Of a stretch of 64,000 nt of DNA, positions 10,258-21,668 are shown piece by piece. The translations under genes were made by a program, and so were the position numbers. The first letter of the stretch is position 1. Every line of letters begins with the position of its first letter. The notes under the pieces were generated by a model, which saw only the letters and a list, made by a program, of their open reading frames with translations, had not been told where the DNA came from and searched no databases. Source of the DNA: Muscardinus avellanarius (Eukaryota > Chordata > Mammalia > Rodentia > Gliridae); contig OY726569.1 in assembly GCA_963383645.1 (NCBI GenBank), positions 80,072,211 to 80,136,210 on the forward strand, written 5' to 3'.

Positions 10258-10890
10258 GAAGGAGAGGTGGCAGCGACTCAGGGAACGCGAACACCCCACC
10301 TCTTGCTTCAGCTCAGCTCTCACTGCCAGCATGGACATCTTCGCTGGATGAACTTTCAGAGGGAACCAGCTGGAACATTTGTGGCTGGCATGGCGGTGCC
10401 TCTGCCTCCTGGAACCCACTCAAGAGCTTAGCTGGCTTAGTTGGGGGAATCACACCTTTCACCAGATACTAAGGGGATTCCGCACCCCCCAGGTCACAGT
10501 GCTGGTGTTGGGAGAGGCTGGTGGAGGGTGTTGGAGCCCATCCTGGCTTGCTCCCTTGCCTCCCACCCCTCACGGAGAATGCTTGCAAAATTATCACGGG
10601 AAGAAAGCTTATTCAGGATATAACTTTTTCTAGTGTCTTAAGACCCTCATGTGAAGCCCAGTTCTTTCTAAGGAGGGCAAGCTGCTGTGCCCGGGGTCAT
10701 CCTGGGTCATCCAATGTCAGATTCTACAGAGAGGAAGCAACATACAAACCACCTCCATCAAACCGCGCACCAGGGCAAGTCTGTTAGGGCTCTCAGGTCT
10801 TCTTGCCTAGTGTTGGGGTCTCTCTCAAACTCTCTGCCCTAAGACCTGATCAGACCAAACCTCAATAAACTTGGCAAAAGCTTTGTGTGG
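10258..10890 (+). other. FLVCR2: FLVCR2 3' untranslated region (predicted)
   Basis: No repeat interrupts this segment. An AATAAA lies at 10864-10869, followed by T/G-rich sequence ('ctttgtgtgg'), a suitable cleavage context about 20 bases on. Other AATAAA copies (e.g. 12100-12105) could give longer ends, so the 3' boundary is approximate. Confidence 0.6.
10864..10869 (+). terminator. FLVCR2: Candidate poly(A) signal AATAAA for FLVCR2
   Basis: Canonical hexamer about 610 bp after the stop codon, followed by a GT-rich element. Confidence 0.6.
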
Positions 10891-11394
10891 CCATGAAGGA
10901 GGAACTAATTTGGGGGGGATGGTTATCTAGGTGAATAAGTGCTTGGGGCTCCCTTCTGAGTGTGTTTGTGGAGGTCCATATTTGAGAGGCCCAGCTCTTG
11001 AGATGGGAAGGTCCCCTTTCTCCCCACAAAAGAAGTCCTTGTCAAGGAACTTCTTTGGGTCACAGGACAACTCGTAGGCCTGCATCTTGATATGGCATTG
11101 GGAAATAGCCCTTAGCGAAATTGCTTATTTTATCCCAAAGAGAGGGAAATGGCAGCCCATTTACTCTAACCTTTACTAAAGACAAGTCTAGACCATTCTA
11201 ATTTCACAGATCCAGGGTTGCTTCTGAGAAATGAGAGGAGAGGGGTAGAAAGGAAGGTACCTCTTCAAATGAGCATTGAGCCTGCTGGGATTAAGCATAT
11301 CCCACCTCTGGTGGGGAAAGTATTTGCATACCTAATCCCTCTCCTATCTCACTGGTAATAATATTTATCAGATATGTTAAATTTAAAGGGATTT

Positions 11395-11594
11395 CCAGAT
11401 GGGTGCAGTGGTGCTTGCCTATAACCTCAGTACTCAAGAGGCTGAGACAGGAAGATCACAGGTTTGAGGCCAGCCTCAGCAATTTAGTGAGACCCTCAGT
11501 AACTTAGCAAGACCCTGTTTCAAAAAAAAAAGGAGAACTGGGATTGTACCTCGGAGGTAGAATACCCCTGGGTCCCATCTCCAGTACCAAAAAG
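11395..11594 (+). repeat. Forward dimeric SINE, diverged
   Basis: 'gtgcagtggtgcttgcctataacctcag' left arm, and right arm with 'cctcggaggtagaatacccctgggtccc'. Confidence 0.82.
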
Positions 11595-11825
11595 AGGGGC
11601 TGGGTAATTCCTTTAAAACCAATTCAAGCTGCCCTCCATTCCTGTCTAGCCTTCTGTTGGTTCTACTCATGGACTCATAGTCTCCTGAAAAGAAGTTTTG
11701 ACAATCTCTCCTGTGTGCAGAGCAGCTGTGATCATGGCCTTGGGCAGTACCCTGCACTCTGTATGCCAGCAGCCTGGGCTGGCTGCCGTGCTCGGGTAAC
11801 TTGGCTCAGTGCCCAGGGGAAACAG

Positions 11826-11827
<2 letters not shown>

Positions 11828-11861
<34 letters not shown>

Positions 11862-11872
11862 ACGCGTGTGCA
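11828..11872. repeat. TG microsatellite
   Basis: (TG)n of about 34 bases followed by CACGCGTGTGCACGTG. Confidence 0.9.
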
Positions 11873-12304
11873 CGTGGGCAGATCCAAGAGATGGATGGGA
11901 GGAAGGCACTGTGTCTGTAATAAAAAACAAACTCACACTTTTGATGGAGAGTGTCAGGGGTGGGAACTGCGCCTCACTTTTTGACAGAAGAAAAGTTTTT
12001 ATTCTTCAACCCCTCAAAATGCATTAATGACATCTTTACCAAATCCATTGCTTTATTTTTAAAAAAATTCACATTTTATAATTTCAGATGTTTTAAAGCA
12101 ATAAAGGATTCTCAAAGCAGCCTGCCTGGTCATTTGGTGGGGCAGAGACACGTTCGGTAGCTCCCCCAAGTCATCACACATCTCTGAGGTCTGCGTCTTA
12201 GACGTAGGGTATAGGAGAGAGGAACAACCACCACAGACTGTGGCATTTCCCGGGGCATCTGCTGGTCCTCTGTTGGCATGGCTGCCAGGATGATAGGATG
12301 AGAT

Positions 12305-12742
12305 CTGGGAATTGAACCTGGGGCACTCTTATCTTTGAGCTATATTCCCAGTTCTTTTTATTCTTTACTTAGAAACAGGGTCAAACTAAGTTACCATGTG
12401 CTGGCCTTGAACTTACAATCTTCTTGTCTCAGCTTCCTAAGTACTGGGATGGCTGATGTGTGCTACCACACATAGCCTGCTGGTCTGTTTTTTTTTTTAA
12501 ACATTATCTTTTATTTATTTAAATAATTAATTAATTTTAGTTGTATTTGGGATGGAACCCAGGGACATTATACCTCCAAGCTACACCCCCAGCCCTATTT
12601 TTTATTTTTTATTTTGAAGCAGGGTCTCACTGAGTTGCAAAGGGTCTCACTAAGTAGTAACTGAGGCTTTCTGTGGACCGTGATCCTCCTGTCTCAACCT
12701 CCCAAATGCTGGGATTACAAGTGTGCACCACCATGCTCAGCT
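12305..12742 (-). repeat. Two reverse dimeric SINEs
   Basis: 12305-12477 is an older diverged copy ('ttgaacctggggcactc' to 'gtgtgctaccacacatagcc'). 12545-12742 is better preserved ('gggatggaacccaggg' to 'gtgcaccaccatgctcag'). They are separated by an A/T-rich spacer. Confidence 0.82.
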
Positions 12743-13679
12743 TTGCTGGTCTGTTTTAAAAGTGAGACTCCAAAGGTTCCTGTCTGCTTATATGGAGACT
12801 GCAACTTAGTGGCCAGCAAAGTGACCCTGACCTCTTTCCCTACGTGCACAAGTCAGAATGTGCCTGCTGGTGAGACAGCCCAGTGTTGTTTCTGGCTCTG
12901 CCTCAAAGGAGGGCTGAAGTGTTTGTTCTGCTCTCACCCAGCCCCACACCAGCTTGCCCTGCCAAAGTCCACTGTTTGGTCCCAGCATCTACAGTTCTGT
13001 TACTGTTTTTCTTCTGGATGGTCCTCCTTACTGTCACATCGCCCTTCCTGACTGTGTCCACTTTGAACCTGTCACTTGGTCTGCTGTTGCTAACAGCAGT
13101 CTGTACATTTCTCCCACAGAGTTGTACTGTGCCCATGACATTCTAGTATATTTATTAGTAATTTTTGGCTGGAGAGAGACAACTCATTGGTTCTAATTTA
13201 AATCATCTGGGAAGGGACTCGAGTCTGGGCTGCTAAGAAATCTAATATTCACACCACCTGCTACGATCTCTTGCCCACGTCACCTGTCGCTCTTTTGGGT
13301 CTTCCCTTCGCTTATGTGGAATCCCATTTCTACAGGGCGCATACGCAGAGAACCCAGAACATCCATCTCAGTTTGTCACTCCTTTCTTAGCTGGTCTCCA
13401 AGTGGGCCTACACTTAAATGTGAACTCTGTCCACTCTTCTTCCTGTCTGTTTACATTGTGAGTGGGTAAAGAAAAAAAATTCTATAAAAATAATTTCTAT
13501 AAAAAATAATTTCTAGCGTTATAGGGATGAGGCCTGGAATTGCTACATCCTCTTTGGGAACCATAAAGGAAGCTAGCCTGAGAAGGAAGCCAACACAGCT
13601 GGGCACAACTGGATCAGAGAAGTGGAGCTGAAGTCCTGATCAAGCCATTCCTGACGTCTATAACCCTCATAACTTTCTC

Positions 13680-13682
<3 letters not shown>

Positions 13683-13729
<47 letters not shown>

Positions 13730-13738
13730 CGCACGTGC
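13683..13738. repeat. TG then GC dinucleotide microsatellite
   Basis: (TG)n switches to (GC)n (GTGCGCGCGCGCGCACGTGCGC). Alternating purine-pyrimidine of both kinds is a classical potential Z-DNA sequence. Confidence 0.88.
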
Positions 13739-14319
13739 GCTGGAGATTGAATCCATGGGCATTCTACCTCTCAGGTATACCCCCAGCCTTTTTTAAAATT
13801 TAATTTTAAATAGGATCTTGCTAAGTTGTTAAGGCTAGCCTCAAACCTGTGATTCTATCTCAGCTTCCCAAGTACTGAAACTATAAGTGTCTGGCTCCAT
13901 GCTTGGCTCCCTCAACCCCTTCCTTCCTTCCTTCCTTCCTTCCTTTCTTTCGTGGTACTGGGGTTCCTGGAAACCCTTCTACCTCTGGACTACACTTCCA
14001 GATCTATTTTATATTATTTTTATTTGGAAATAGGGTCTCTTAAGCCAGCGCAGCTGGCTTCAAACCTGCGCGATCCTCCTGTCTCCGCCTCCCAAACACA
14101 GGGATTACAAGCATGCGCCACCACGCCTGGCTAATTTTTTCTTTGGTGGTACTGGGGATGGAACCCTTCTACCTCCAGGCTACACTCTCAGACCTATATT
14201 ATATTTTTATTTGGAAACAGGGTCTCTTAAGCCAGCAAGGCTGGCTTCGAACCTGTGTGATCCTCCTGTCTCTGCCTCCCAAGTGCGGGGATTACAAGTG
14301 TGCGCCACCACGCCTGGTC
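13739..14319 (-). repeat. Three tandem reverse SINEs
   Basis: Copies at 13739-13908, 13952-14132 and 14144-14319. The last two belong to the subfamily marked by 'taagccagc...ggctggcttc' and 'ggaacccttctacctcc'. CCTT repeats separate the first from the second. Confidence 0.87.
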
Positions 14320-14360
14320 TTCCTCAACCCTTTCTTGATCAAAACATTTTTTTTTTTTCC

Positions 14361-14484
14361 CAGCCTCGCTGGCTTAAGAGACTCTGTTTCCAAATTTAAA
14401 TATATATATAAAAATAGGTCTGGGAGTATAGCCTGGAGGTAGAAGGGCTTCCAGGAACCCCAGTACCACCAAAACAACAACAAC
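14361..14484 (+). repeat. Forward SINE fragment (right half)
   Basis: Begins inside the left arm ('cctcgctggcttaagagac') and ends at 'ggaaccccagtaccacc'. It lies opposite to the reverse copies just upstream and so forms an inverted pair with them. Confidence 0.82.
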
Positions 14485-14492
14485 AGAAAACC

Positions 14493-14660
14493 CCTTTTTT
14501 TTGGTGTGTATTGTACTAGCGATTGAACCTAGAGGCATTCTACCTCTGAGCTTTTTTATTTTGAAATAAGGTCTCATTATATTCATGCATGTTAGCCTCA
14601 AACCAATGGTCTTCCTGTCTCAGACCCCCAACTACTGGTTGTGTGCCATTGCATCTGGTA
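14493..14660 (-). repeat. Reverse SINE, diverged
   Basis: 'tgtactagcgattgaacctagaggcattctacctctgag' followed by a degraded 7SL-like arm. Confidence 0.7.
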
Positions 14661-15264
14661 AAACACCTTGTTTTCTGTAGAATTCTTCCTCTTGAAGTTC
14701 TCCAAGGGCTGGCTTGTGGATCCTGTTACCTTGACTGCAACCTAAGGCCACGGGAGCAGGGGTATTGCCTATCTTCTTCATTGCTCTTTGCCAAGTGTCT
14801 GCATGGAGAAGTACTCAGTAACTATTTGTTGAAATGTCGGGTGGCCTTTTGAAAACACACGCTGTGTGGAGGGCGAGCCAGGGCAGGCCCTGTGGTAGTG
14901 TGTAAAGGGCAGCCGTCCTGGTGCTGTATCTGTGGGGCCTACTTGGCGCCTTTCCATGATCATGCAGCTGCTGCTTCTGTTTTGCCTAATTTTCCTTTCT
15001 GTGCCTGAGTTCCCAAGAATCTGTTTCTTCTTTGGGAAGGAAACAAGAAGGGGTCCTGACTGTTGAGTTGTGAACTTAGAATCATGAAGATGGAGAAGAG
15101 GAAGATTTGACTTAAAACATACGAGTGGGCAGGTGACTCTAAGGAGCAGGAGGCGCCGGGCTCACCTGGGTGAGCAGCTGTCCTACTTACTAGAGAGGAT
15201 TCTTTCAGGCAAAGAGCTGGGGGACTCTTGTTTTAGTGGAGGCCAAAGTACAAAGACTGATCAA

Positions 15265-15948
15265 AGCAGAGGGTTTTTGTATTTATTACAAAATTCGTTA
15301 CACAAATACAGCTGACCAGAAGGTCTAAAAACAGCCCAGACTCTTCCAACCCTCTTCCACCTCTAGATAAAAGAAGAGCCATGGTCCTGTTCATACAGAG
15401 GGAAGCCCTTCTTAGAAGAACTGCCTGTCCCTGGGATGGTTCAGAGTCTTGGGTCAGCAGAGAGGAGCCAGTGTGTGGACAGCCCCTTGAAGCAGCCCTT
15501 GGTCACAGCTGCTCTGGGCAGGCGGCAGCTTTAAAGTTTCACAGTTCCCATGTTCCCACCACACAAGTCAAATTAAGGAATGGAAATAAAAGGAAAAAAA
15601 GCAGCAGAAGTCTGGGAAGGGCAGGCTTCCCAGGTCAGGAGAGGGCAACAGGTGGGGAAGGACGCACACTGGCTTCTGGGGGGCTGGCAGTTTCTTGACT
15701 TGGGTGGCATTAGAATATTCACTTTAAAATTATCCTTTAAATTGTACATATATGTTACATACTTTCCTGTGTGCATCTTAAAAATTTTAAAGTTATATAT
15801 GCAAAACCCAAGAAAACTCAGGAGGTTAAAAGTGGATAAAGGGCCTGAAAAGATGGAACTAAAAGGAAGAAATTAAAGAGCAGAGAGGATGGAGAAAGAA
15901 GACAGTAATGGTGGAAGATGGAGAAGTACTGCAGGTGGTGTCATGGCC
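15265..15948 (-). other. ERG28: ERG28 3' untranslated region (predicted)
   Basis: On the - strand, sequence after the TAA runs about 660 bp to an AATAAA (TTTATT on the + strand at 15282-15287). No SINE interrupts it, which is notable given the repeat density on both sides and supports exonic constraint. The exact cleavage site is not visible. Confidence 0.55.
15282..15287 (-). terminator. ERG28: Candidate ERG28 poly(A) signal
   Basis: AATAAA read on the - strand, the first canonical hexamer found downstream of the ERG28 stop. Confidence 0.55.
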
Positions 15949-16028
15949 TTAATTCCTCTTCTTCTGTCTGGATATGGGTTCTGCTTCCAGGTACTGTAGA
16001 CCGACTAGCATACCCAGGATGGAGAAAC
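15949..16028 (-). CDS. ERG28: ERG28 terminal coding exon
   Basis: 80 bp on the - strand: acceptor ...TTTAAG|GT, then 25 codons and TAA (15949-15951). It encodes FSILGMLVGLQYLEAEPIS and ends RQKKRN. The first part is the last predicted membrane helix. The C-terminal KKRN has the KKxx form of a dilysine ER-retrieval signal, which fits the known ER residence of ERG28. The split serine codon (A|GT) joins it to the exon at 16427. Confidence 0.95.
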
Positions 16029-16426
16029 CTTAAATACAGAGAAAAGATTAGGGTAGATGAAACTTAGTGAGTAGAATGTCCTAATCACTAAGACAAAGTC
16101 TCCTAAGACAAGAGCCCCCAGCTCTCTTGCCTGATGGAATCCACAGGACCTGTGGTAACTTTTTGTGTGTGCGTGGTACTGGGGACTGAACCCAGGGGAG
16201 TTTTCTATCTTTGAGCTGTATCCCCAGCCCTATTTTATTTTTTATTTTGAGACGCAGTTTCACTAAATTGCTGAGGCTGGCTTCCCGTCTCAGCCTCCCA
16301 AGTACTGAGATTATAAGCATACGCCACCACGCCCGGCTCTGTTCTGTAATTCTTGTACGTCTGTTCTCTACACCAGCCCTGGTTTGGGACAGTTGTTGCG
16401 GGAGGACTGGGGTATTGGGTGCTTAC
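16029..16426 (-). other. ERG28: ERG28 intron with a SINE
   Basis: 398-bp intron (donor GTAAGC, acceptor AG at 16030-16029). It is largely filled by a SINE at 16173-16338 lying in the antisense orientation on the + strand, i.e. sense relative to ERG28. Confidence 0.85.
16173..16338 (-). repeat. Dimeric SINE inside ERG28 intron
   Basis: Reads 'ggtactggggactgaaccc' to 'acgccaccacgcccggct' on the + strand; it is therefore in the same sense as ERG28 transcription. Confidence 0.87.
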
Positions 16427-16545
16427 TTGCCACCATCAGGGGTGCCATGACGCCGATCGTGGGTGCTGCAGTTCCAAATACAAACAACTCAGAGAGGAAG
16501 TGGCCGAGGGCGAGGAAGAAGGTCCAGAGTGTGATGTGATAGAGC
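16427..16545 (-). CDS. ERG28: ERG28 coding exon
   Basis: 119 bp, G + 39 codons + A. It encodes LYHITLWTFFLALGHFLSEL then FVFGTAAPTIGVMAPLMVA. Two hydrophobic helices are separated by the conserved GTAAPTIGV turn, the most recognisable ERG28 signature. ERG28 tethers the sterol C4-demethylation enzymes (methyl oxidase, C3 dehydrogenase/decarboxylase, ketoreductase) at the ER membrane and has no catalytic site of its own. Splice sites (CATAG|G and A|GTAAGC) and phases match the flanking exons. Confidence 0.97.
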
Positions 16546-17014
16546 CTATGAGGGTGCAGACAGAAATGTGACGCCGTCACTGCTTGTTCAGCACAGAACA
16601 GCAGAAAGTATCAGACTTGATGCACACCTGTGATATGACTATGGCTGAAGACAAGGATACTTGTTTCTGAGAAACACCTGGCTGTTTGATCACCTCGATC
16701 TGTTATCACCTAGGTGGGAGCTAAAAGTTTTAGAAGCTAATCTGAGAGAGCGGTCCAAGCAGCCAGTGGGCCTCTGAGTTTTAGAGGTAGAGAAGCCAGC
16801 TATAGGGAAGCAGTCTGGATTAGGGCAATCCTCGGCAGTGCATGCAATCATGGACCAAAAGCGCTTAAGATACTCTGCTCATTCAAACTAGCAGACTCTT
16901 TGGTCTGAGCCTCCCTGGCAGGTGTCTAGCCATGTGCAGGTCAGTGTTTATATAGTGGATGCCATTCATACATGGGAAGGGGCAAGACATCTCTGGGCTT
17001 TTATGATGCTTTTG

Positions 17015-17018
<4 letters not shown>

Positions 17019-17046
<28 letters not shown>

Positions 17047-17247
17047 GGTGGTACTGGGGGTGGAACTCAGAGGCTTTCTACCTCCGGGCTATACTTCCAG
17101 ACCTATTTTATACTTTATTTAGAAACAGGGTCTCACTAAGTTGCTGAGAGCCTCACTAAGTAGCTGAGGCTGGCTTCGAACCTGCGCGATCCTCCTGTCT
17201 CAGCCTCCCAAGCGCAGGGATTACAAGCGTGTGCCACCACACTGGCT
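17019..17247 (-). repeat. Reverse SINE with 27-base T run
   Basis: T run 17020-17046, then 'ggtggtactgggggtgg' to 'gtgtgccaccacactggct'. Confidence 0.9.
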
Positions 17248-17361
17248 TGCAGGTGTTATTTTGTTTAGTGTGAGAAAGTGGTTAGGTGAAGGACAGGGCA
17301 CCACCCCATGGTATAAGAACTACTTCCTCAGCTATGATTGTGAGGTGAAAAAGATAGTCTA

Positions 17362-17982
17362 GCCAGGTGTGGTGGCACATGCTTGTAATCCCAGCATTCA
17401 GGAGGCAGAGACCGGAGGATTGCGGTTTGCGGACAGCCTCAGCTACTTAGTGAGGCCCTCTGAAACTCAGTGAGACCCTGTTTCAAAAAATAAAGAATAA
17501 AAAATAGGGCTAGAGCTGTAGCTTGGAGGTAGAATGCCTTGGGTTCCATCCCCGGTACCTCAAAAAAAAAAAAAAAAAAAAAGTCTAGTGGATGACTGAG
17601 CTTTTGAGTTGGTGATATCCTTTTTTCAACTAGGAAATAATAATAAAAATAAAAATAAAAACCAGGAAGGCTGAGATGAAATAGGAGTACTGGAGGTTTG
17701 AGGCTAGCTTCAGCAATTTAGCCAGATCCTCAGCAAATTAGCAAGACCATTTCAAAATTAAAAGTTAAAAAAAGAGCTGGGGGTGAAGCCAAGCGTGGGG
17801 CGCACACTTGTAATTCCAACATTTGGGAGGCTGAGACAGGAGGATCACAGTTCGTGGACAGCCTCAGCTACTTAGTGAGGCCCTTTGCAACTCAGTAAGA
17901 CCTTGTTTCAAATTAAGGAATAAAAAATAGGGCTGAGGGTATAGCTCAGAGGTAGAATGTCCCTGGGTTCCATCCCCAGTAC

Positions 17983-18013
<31 letters not shown>
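17362..18013 (+). repeat. Forward SINE series
   Basis: Complete copy at 17362-17581 (A tail about 20), a diverged partial unit at about 17655-17780, and a complete copy at 17791-18013 with a long A tail (about 17984-18013). ID-like right-arm remnants follow to about 18090. Confidence 0.85.
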
Positions 18014-18015
<2 letters not shown>

Positions 18016-18174
18016 AAAAAGAAAAAGAAGCTGGGGGTGCACTTTGGAGGTAGAATGCCTCTCTGGGTTGAACTTTCAGTAAAATATAAAATTTGTAGCA
18101 TACTAGAATGAACTGGTTATTTTTATTTCAGATACGTTTTTGGTAAGAAATAAAATATTATAAAGAAATAAAGG

Positions 18175-18830
18175 CCAGGTGTGATGGTACATGCCTGTAA
18201 TCTCAGGACTTTGGAGGCTGAGATAGAAGGATCACAGGATTGAGGCCAGCTTTAGCAATTTTTAAAAATTTTTTTTTATTTTTTGTGGTATTAGGGATGA
18301 AACCCAGGGGCATTCTACCTCCAAGCTATACCTCCAGACCTATTTTTTATTCTTTATTTTGAAACAGGGTCTCACTGAGTTGCAAAGGGCCTCACTAAGT
18401 AGCTGAGGCTGTCCACAAACTACAATCCTCCTATCTTAGCCTCTCAAATCCTGGGATTACAAGCACATGCCACTATGCTCAGCCACCCCCAGCTCTTTAA
18501 AAAAAATTTTTTTTTTTTTTTTTTTTTGGTGGTACTGGGGTTCCTGGAAGCCCTTCTACCTCCGGGCTACACTCCCAGACCTATTTTTGCATTTTTATTT
18601 GGAAACAGGGTCTCCTAAGCCAGCACGCGGGGCTAGCTTCGAACCTGCGCGATCCTCCTGTCTCTGCCTCCCAAGCGCGGGGATTACAAGCGTGCGCCAC
18701 CACGCCCGGCTTTTTTTTTTGTTTTGAAACAGGGTCTCGCTAGGTTGCTGAGAGTCGGTCTTGAAACTGCTAGCCTCCTGTCTCAGCGTCAAGTACTGGG
18801 ATGACAGGCATGTGCCACCATGCCTGTGCA
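18175..18830. repeat. SINE pile-up in both orientations
   Basis: Forward left arm 18175-18260, then reverse copies at 18286-18482, 18507-18711 and a left arm at 18720-18826. The reverse copy 18507-18711 carries the GCGCGG / 'acctgcgcgatcctcc' CpG-rich signature and is probably young. Confidence 0.82.
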
Positions 18831-19956
18831 CATTTTTATACACTGAGTAAACATGTCCGTGTGTGTGTGGATTTCAAATTTCTAGTTAAGGAATAAGATC
18901 AGATGTACATCAGAAGTGCAGGGATCAAAGTCCTAGGCTAGAAAATTCTGAAAATAGCAAGTCTGTACTTGCAGCTGTCCTGTGCTGGGAGAGAGGGAAA
19001 AATGAACGGGTTACAGAGGGGAGGATACATGTGAGTTGTCTGTTGACTCCAAAAGTACAGCAAACAAAAGACCTCGTACGCCTACCAGCAACTCTTTATG
19101 ACCATAAAGGTCTTTAAACTGATGATTCAACCTCCCTCCCCCTGAGCCACCCGAACGTATTACTTTATAGATGCAGAGACCAAGGTGGAGAGGAAGTCCA
19201 TGATGAACCTGTTGATGCAAGGCTCGTTACTTACAAAACTGAGACCAGAACATACTTTTTTTTTCACTTTTGGCCACAGGCTGTTTCCACTAAGCCATAC
19301 TAAAAATATGGGTCAATCTAGGACGAGAAAACCAGTTTCAAATAAAAAAAAAATTAAAAAAAATAGAGTTGGAGAAATCAAAGGGCTAATAACCTTGATT
19401 CAAATCCCATTGAGCCAGTCTTCCTGAGTTTAAATTAATTGGATCTCTGATATTTAGATCTGCAAAAAGAGGAATGGAAATCCCTGCCTGCCAGGGCCGC
19501 TAAGAAAGAGACCTAATCAAGTTCTTATGCATGAAAGCTGTGGCATAATTAGAGGGGCTCAATAAATAGGATCGCCTCCTGTCTTCTCCAGATGCAAGAG
19601 CTTGGATAAGACAAAAATACATTTGAGTGTGAGGCTGGCATTTTGACAGCCTCGCCCAGTGAACTGAGCAACCTGTTTTCCCTCTAGCTTGGGATGTTTA
19701 TCGCAGGAAGAAAGCTTGAGCCCCCTCCAGTGGCCGGGGCTGGATATGGCGCTATCTGGACATTCCACACCTGTCTCAGCATTATGCATTGTATTGACTC
19801 TGCGTAAGCAAAGGCAGTTTCCTTTGTAGGTCCCCCCCGCCCCCCCCCTTTTTTTTTTTTTTTACGGATTGAGATTCTGTTCATTTCTGCTTCTTTAGGA
19901 GAAATGTGAGAAAGGTACGTGTGGGTGGCTACTCTTTTTAAAAAGACCATACCGGC

Positions 19957-20068
19957 AGGGATGGGGGTGTAGCTCAGTGGTAGAGCATTTGCCTACCATG
20001 CAGTAGGCCCTGGGTTTGATCCCCAGCACTGAAAAAAATAATAATAAAATAAAAAATAAAACAACAAC
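19957..20068 (+). mobile_element. Free ID element (tRNA-derived SINE)
   Basis: A stand-alone ID monomer: GGGGGTGTAGCTCAGTGG includes a good RNA polymerase III A box (TAGCTCAGTGG), and GGGTTTGATCCC is the B box. It ends GCACTG followed by an A/T-rich tail. It is better preserved than the ID-like right arms of the dimeric SINEs, so it represents the separate ID lineage. It is an SINE, not a functional tRNA gene: the acceptor stem and 3' end are missing. Confidence 0.85.
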
Positions 20069-20212
20069 AACAAACAGAAGCTAAAAGGCATACCTCTCTA
20101 TTTATTGAGCAGAAGAATGGCTGATTCTTTAGTGAAGAAGTAGAAGGGTATGATACAGACCACTGGTTAATGACACTGCCAGTTTGCTATGTAGTTCCAA
20201 AGAATTTCAGAT

Positions 20213-20264
20213 TTTTTTTTTGTGGTGGTACTGGGGTTCCTGGAAACCCTTCTACCTCCGGGCC
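20213..20264 (-). repeat. SINE fragment
   Basis: Only the tail of a reverse copy (T run, 'ggtggtactggggttcctgg', 'acccttctacctccggg') remains before unique sequence. Confidence 0.75.
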
Positions 20265-20426
20265 CATTATGCTCTTTAGGCCTGGAAGGAACGGGCCCTA
20301 CTGGCCTTTTATTATCCACATTCTAGGCTAATGTAGTAAAAGGCTTAACAGGTCCCCACATGGTGGGCAACGGCAGCACCTGATTCCCAACACAAGGGCG
20401 CTACAGCTCTCCCCTCCCTTACATAC

Positions 20427-20517
20427 GTCTTGTTGTGGATGTCAATGGCACAGAGGCAGCGAATCACTGACGAGAGCAGCGTCCAGATCCCAAAGGTCCG
20501 AGCTTGGAGGCCATTCA
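20427..20517 (-). CDS. ERG28: ERG28 coding exon
   Basis: 91 bp on the - strand: acceptor CACAG|TG, 29 codons, donor AC|GTATGT. It encodes (V)[18 protein letters not shown] then [11 protein letters not shown](T). The [12 protein letters not shown] motif begins the second predicted helix. The alternative donor three codons downstream (GTAAGG) is not used in my model, because the next exon supplies the G that completes threonine. Confidence 0.96.
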
Positions 20518-21668
20518 CTGTGTAGTGGAAGAAAGGCAAGAGTGCTGAGAAGGGGATGGCTGGGGTCCTTCCAAACTCTTCCTGCTACACTGGAGATTCA
20601 CAGGAGAGAGCTGAGCCTGACTCCCTGTGGCTGGGCAGAGTGGAGGCTCTAGGGCCACACCCAGGGGCTGGAGGGAAAGAACTCAGAAGGAGAACTGCTC
20701 AGACCCTCTTCACTTGTCTACAGTTGGAAGGGGAGTTCTAAGAGCAGAAACTCAAAGAATCCACTTTGGCAAATAAGTAATTTGTACCCTCTCATCCTGG
20801 AAGCCACTCTGGTTGCAGTAGTTTATACCTCCTGCCCCCGGAAGCCAAGGGAGTCTGGATCAAGTTTTGGGGAATGCCACAGGGATGGCTGTTACTACAA
20901 GGCGCCTAGGAGGCCAGTAGACTTTCAATACTGATCCAGGAGGGATCTCAGAGATACTGGCACCAATCTAGACATTTGAAAGATCCTTTCTTTAAGAGAT
21001 CTAAGTTTCTGGGTTTCTTCCTGAATCCAGATCTAGGTTGTTTGAACAGAGTGCGACCCAGGCTGGCTTCCTGTGCACAAGGCAGTGGACCGAAGCACTC
21101 TTTTTTTTTTTTTTTTTTTGCCTTTGCTGGGGCCTCTCTGTTCAGCAGTGTCTCATTCTGCCACTGCTATATTAAATATCCTGTCCTGAAAGTATGGGCC
21201 GTATTCCACTGTGGTTCCTGACCCTAGCTGTTTATAAGAATCACTTATGGACATTTTAGAAAATAACCATGGCCTGGGTACTGGACTAATTATACCATAT
21301 TCTCTGGAGATGGGTCCTGGTTTAAGTATTTTCTAGGAACTCGCTGCTGGGGTGATTTAAATGTGTAGCCATTGATCTAAGGTATCCAGTGTCTTGGAAA
21401 AGACAAAACAGTGAAAGGGAAGCCACTTCCTTTTCTGGTTTATCTCTTGCTGAGCAAAGGAAATGTTAAGGGATAAGATTGATGACTGAAAGGTCTATTC
21501 ATGTTTATCAGGCTTGAAGGATTTCCTAGTCTTTGGAAAACCAGATAACGCTACCAAATTCATACCAAAGACCTTTAAATGGTAGTGAGAAAAATTCCAT
21601 ATGCCAACTAAATATCTAGCATTAGCCCTGGAAGGCTAAGTTCTTTACTTCTTTTTATTTACAGTTTT

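Larger units (their letters stand above)
10891..15264. other. Intergenic region between converging FLVCR2 and ERG28
   Basis: No exon-like frame is supported. The stretch holds SINEs (11395-11594, 12305-12742, 13739-14660) and two TG microsatellites (about 11828-11861, 13683-13722). The segments 10891-11394, 11900-12304, 12743-13680 and 14661-15264 show nothing recognised. A possible late FLVCR2 poly(A) signal lies at 12100. Confidence 0.7.
16546..20426 (-). other. ERG28: ERG28 intron, SINE-rich
   Basis: 3.9-kb intron with donor GTATGT. At least eight SINEs in mixed orientation crowd 17019-18830 (see separate entries), with a lone ID element at 19957-20068 and a SINE scrap at 20213-20264. The segments 16546-17018, 18840-19956 and 20069-20212 hold nothing I recognise apart from a C run followed by a T run at 19839-19864. 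Confidence 0.8.

Noticed and set aside
19957..20031. Possible tRNA gene (good A and B boxes)
   Set aside because: It is an ID SINE: the stems do not pair as a tRNA and an A-rich tail follows directly.
20418..20427. Alternative ERG28 donor (GTAAGG) a few bases downstream of the chosen GTATGT
   Set aside because: Using it would add bases that break the phase with the next exon, whereas GTATGT gives the exact 140-residue ERG28 protein.
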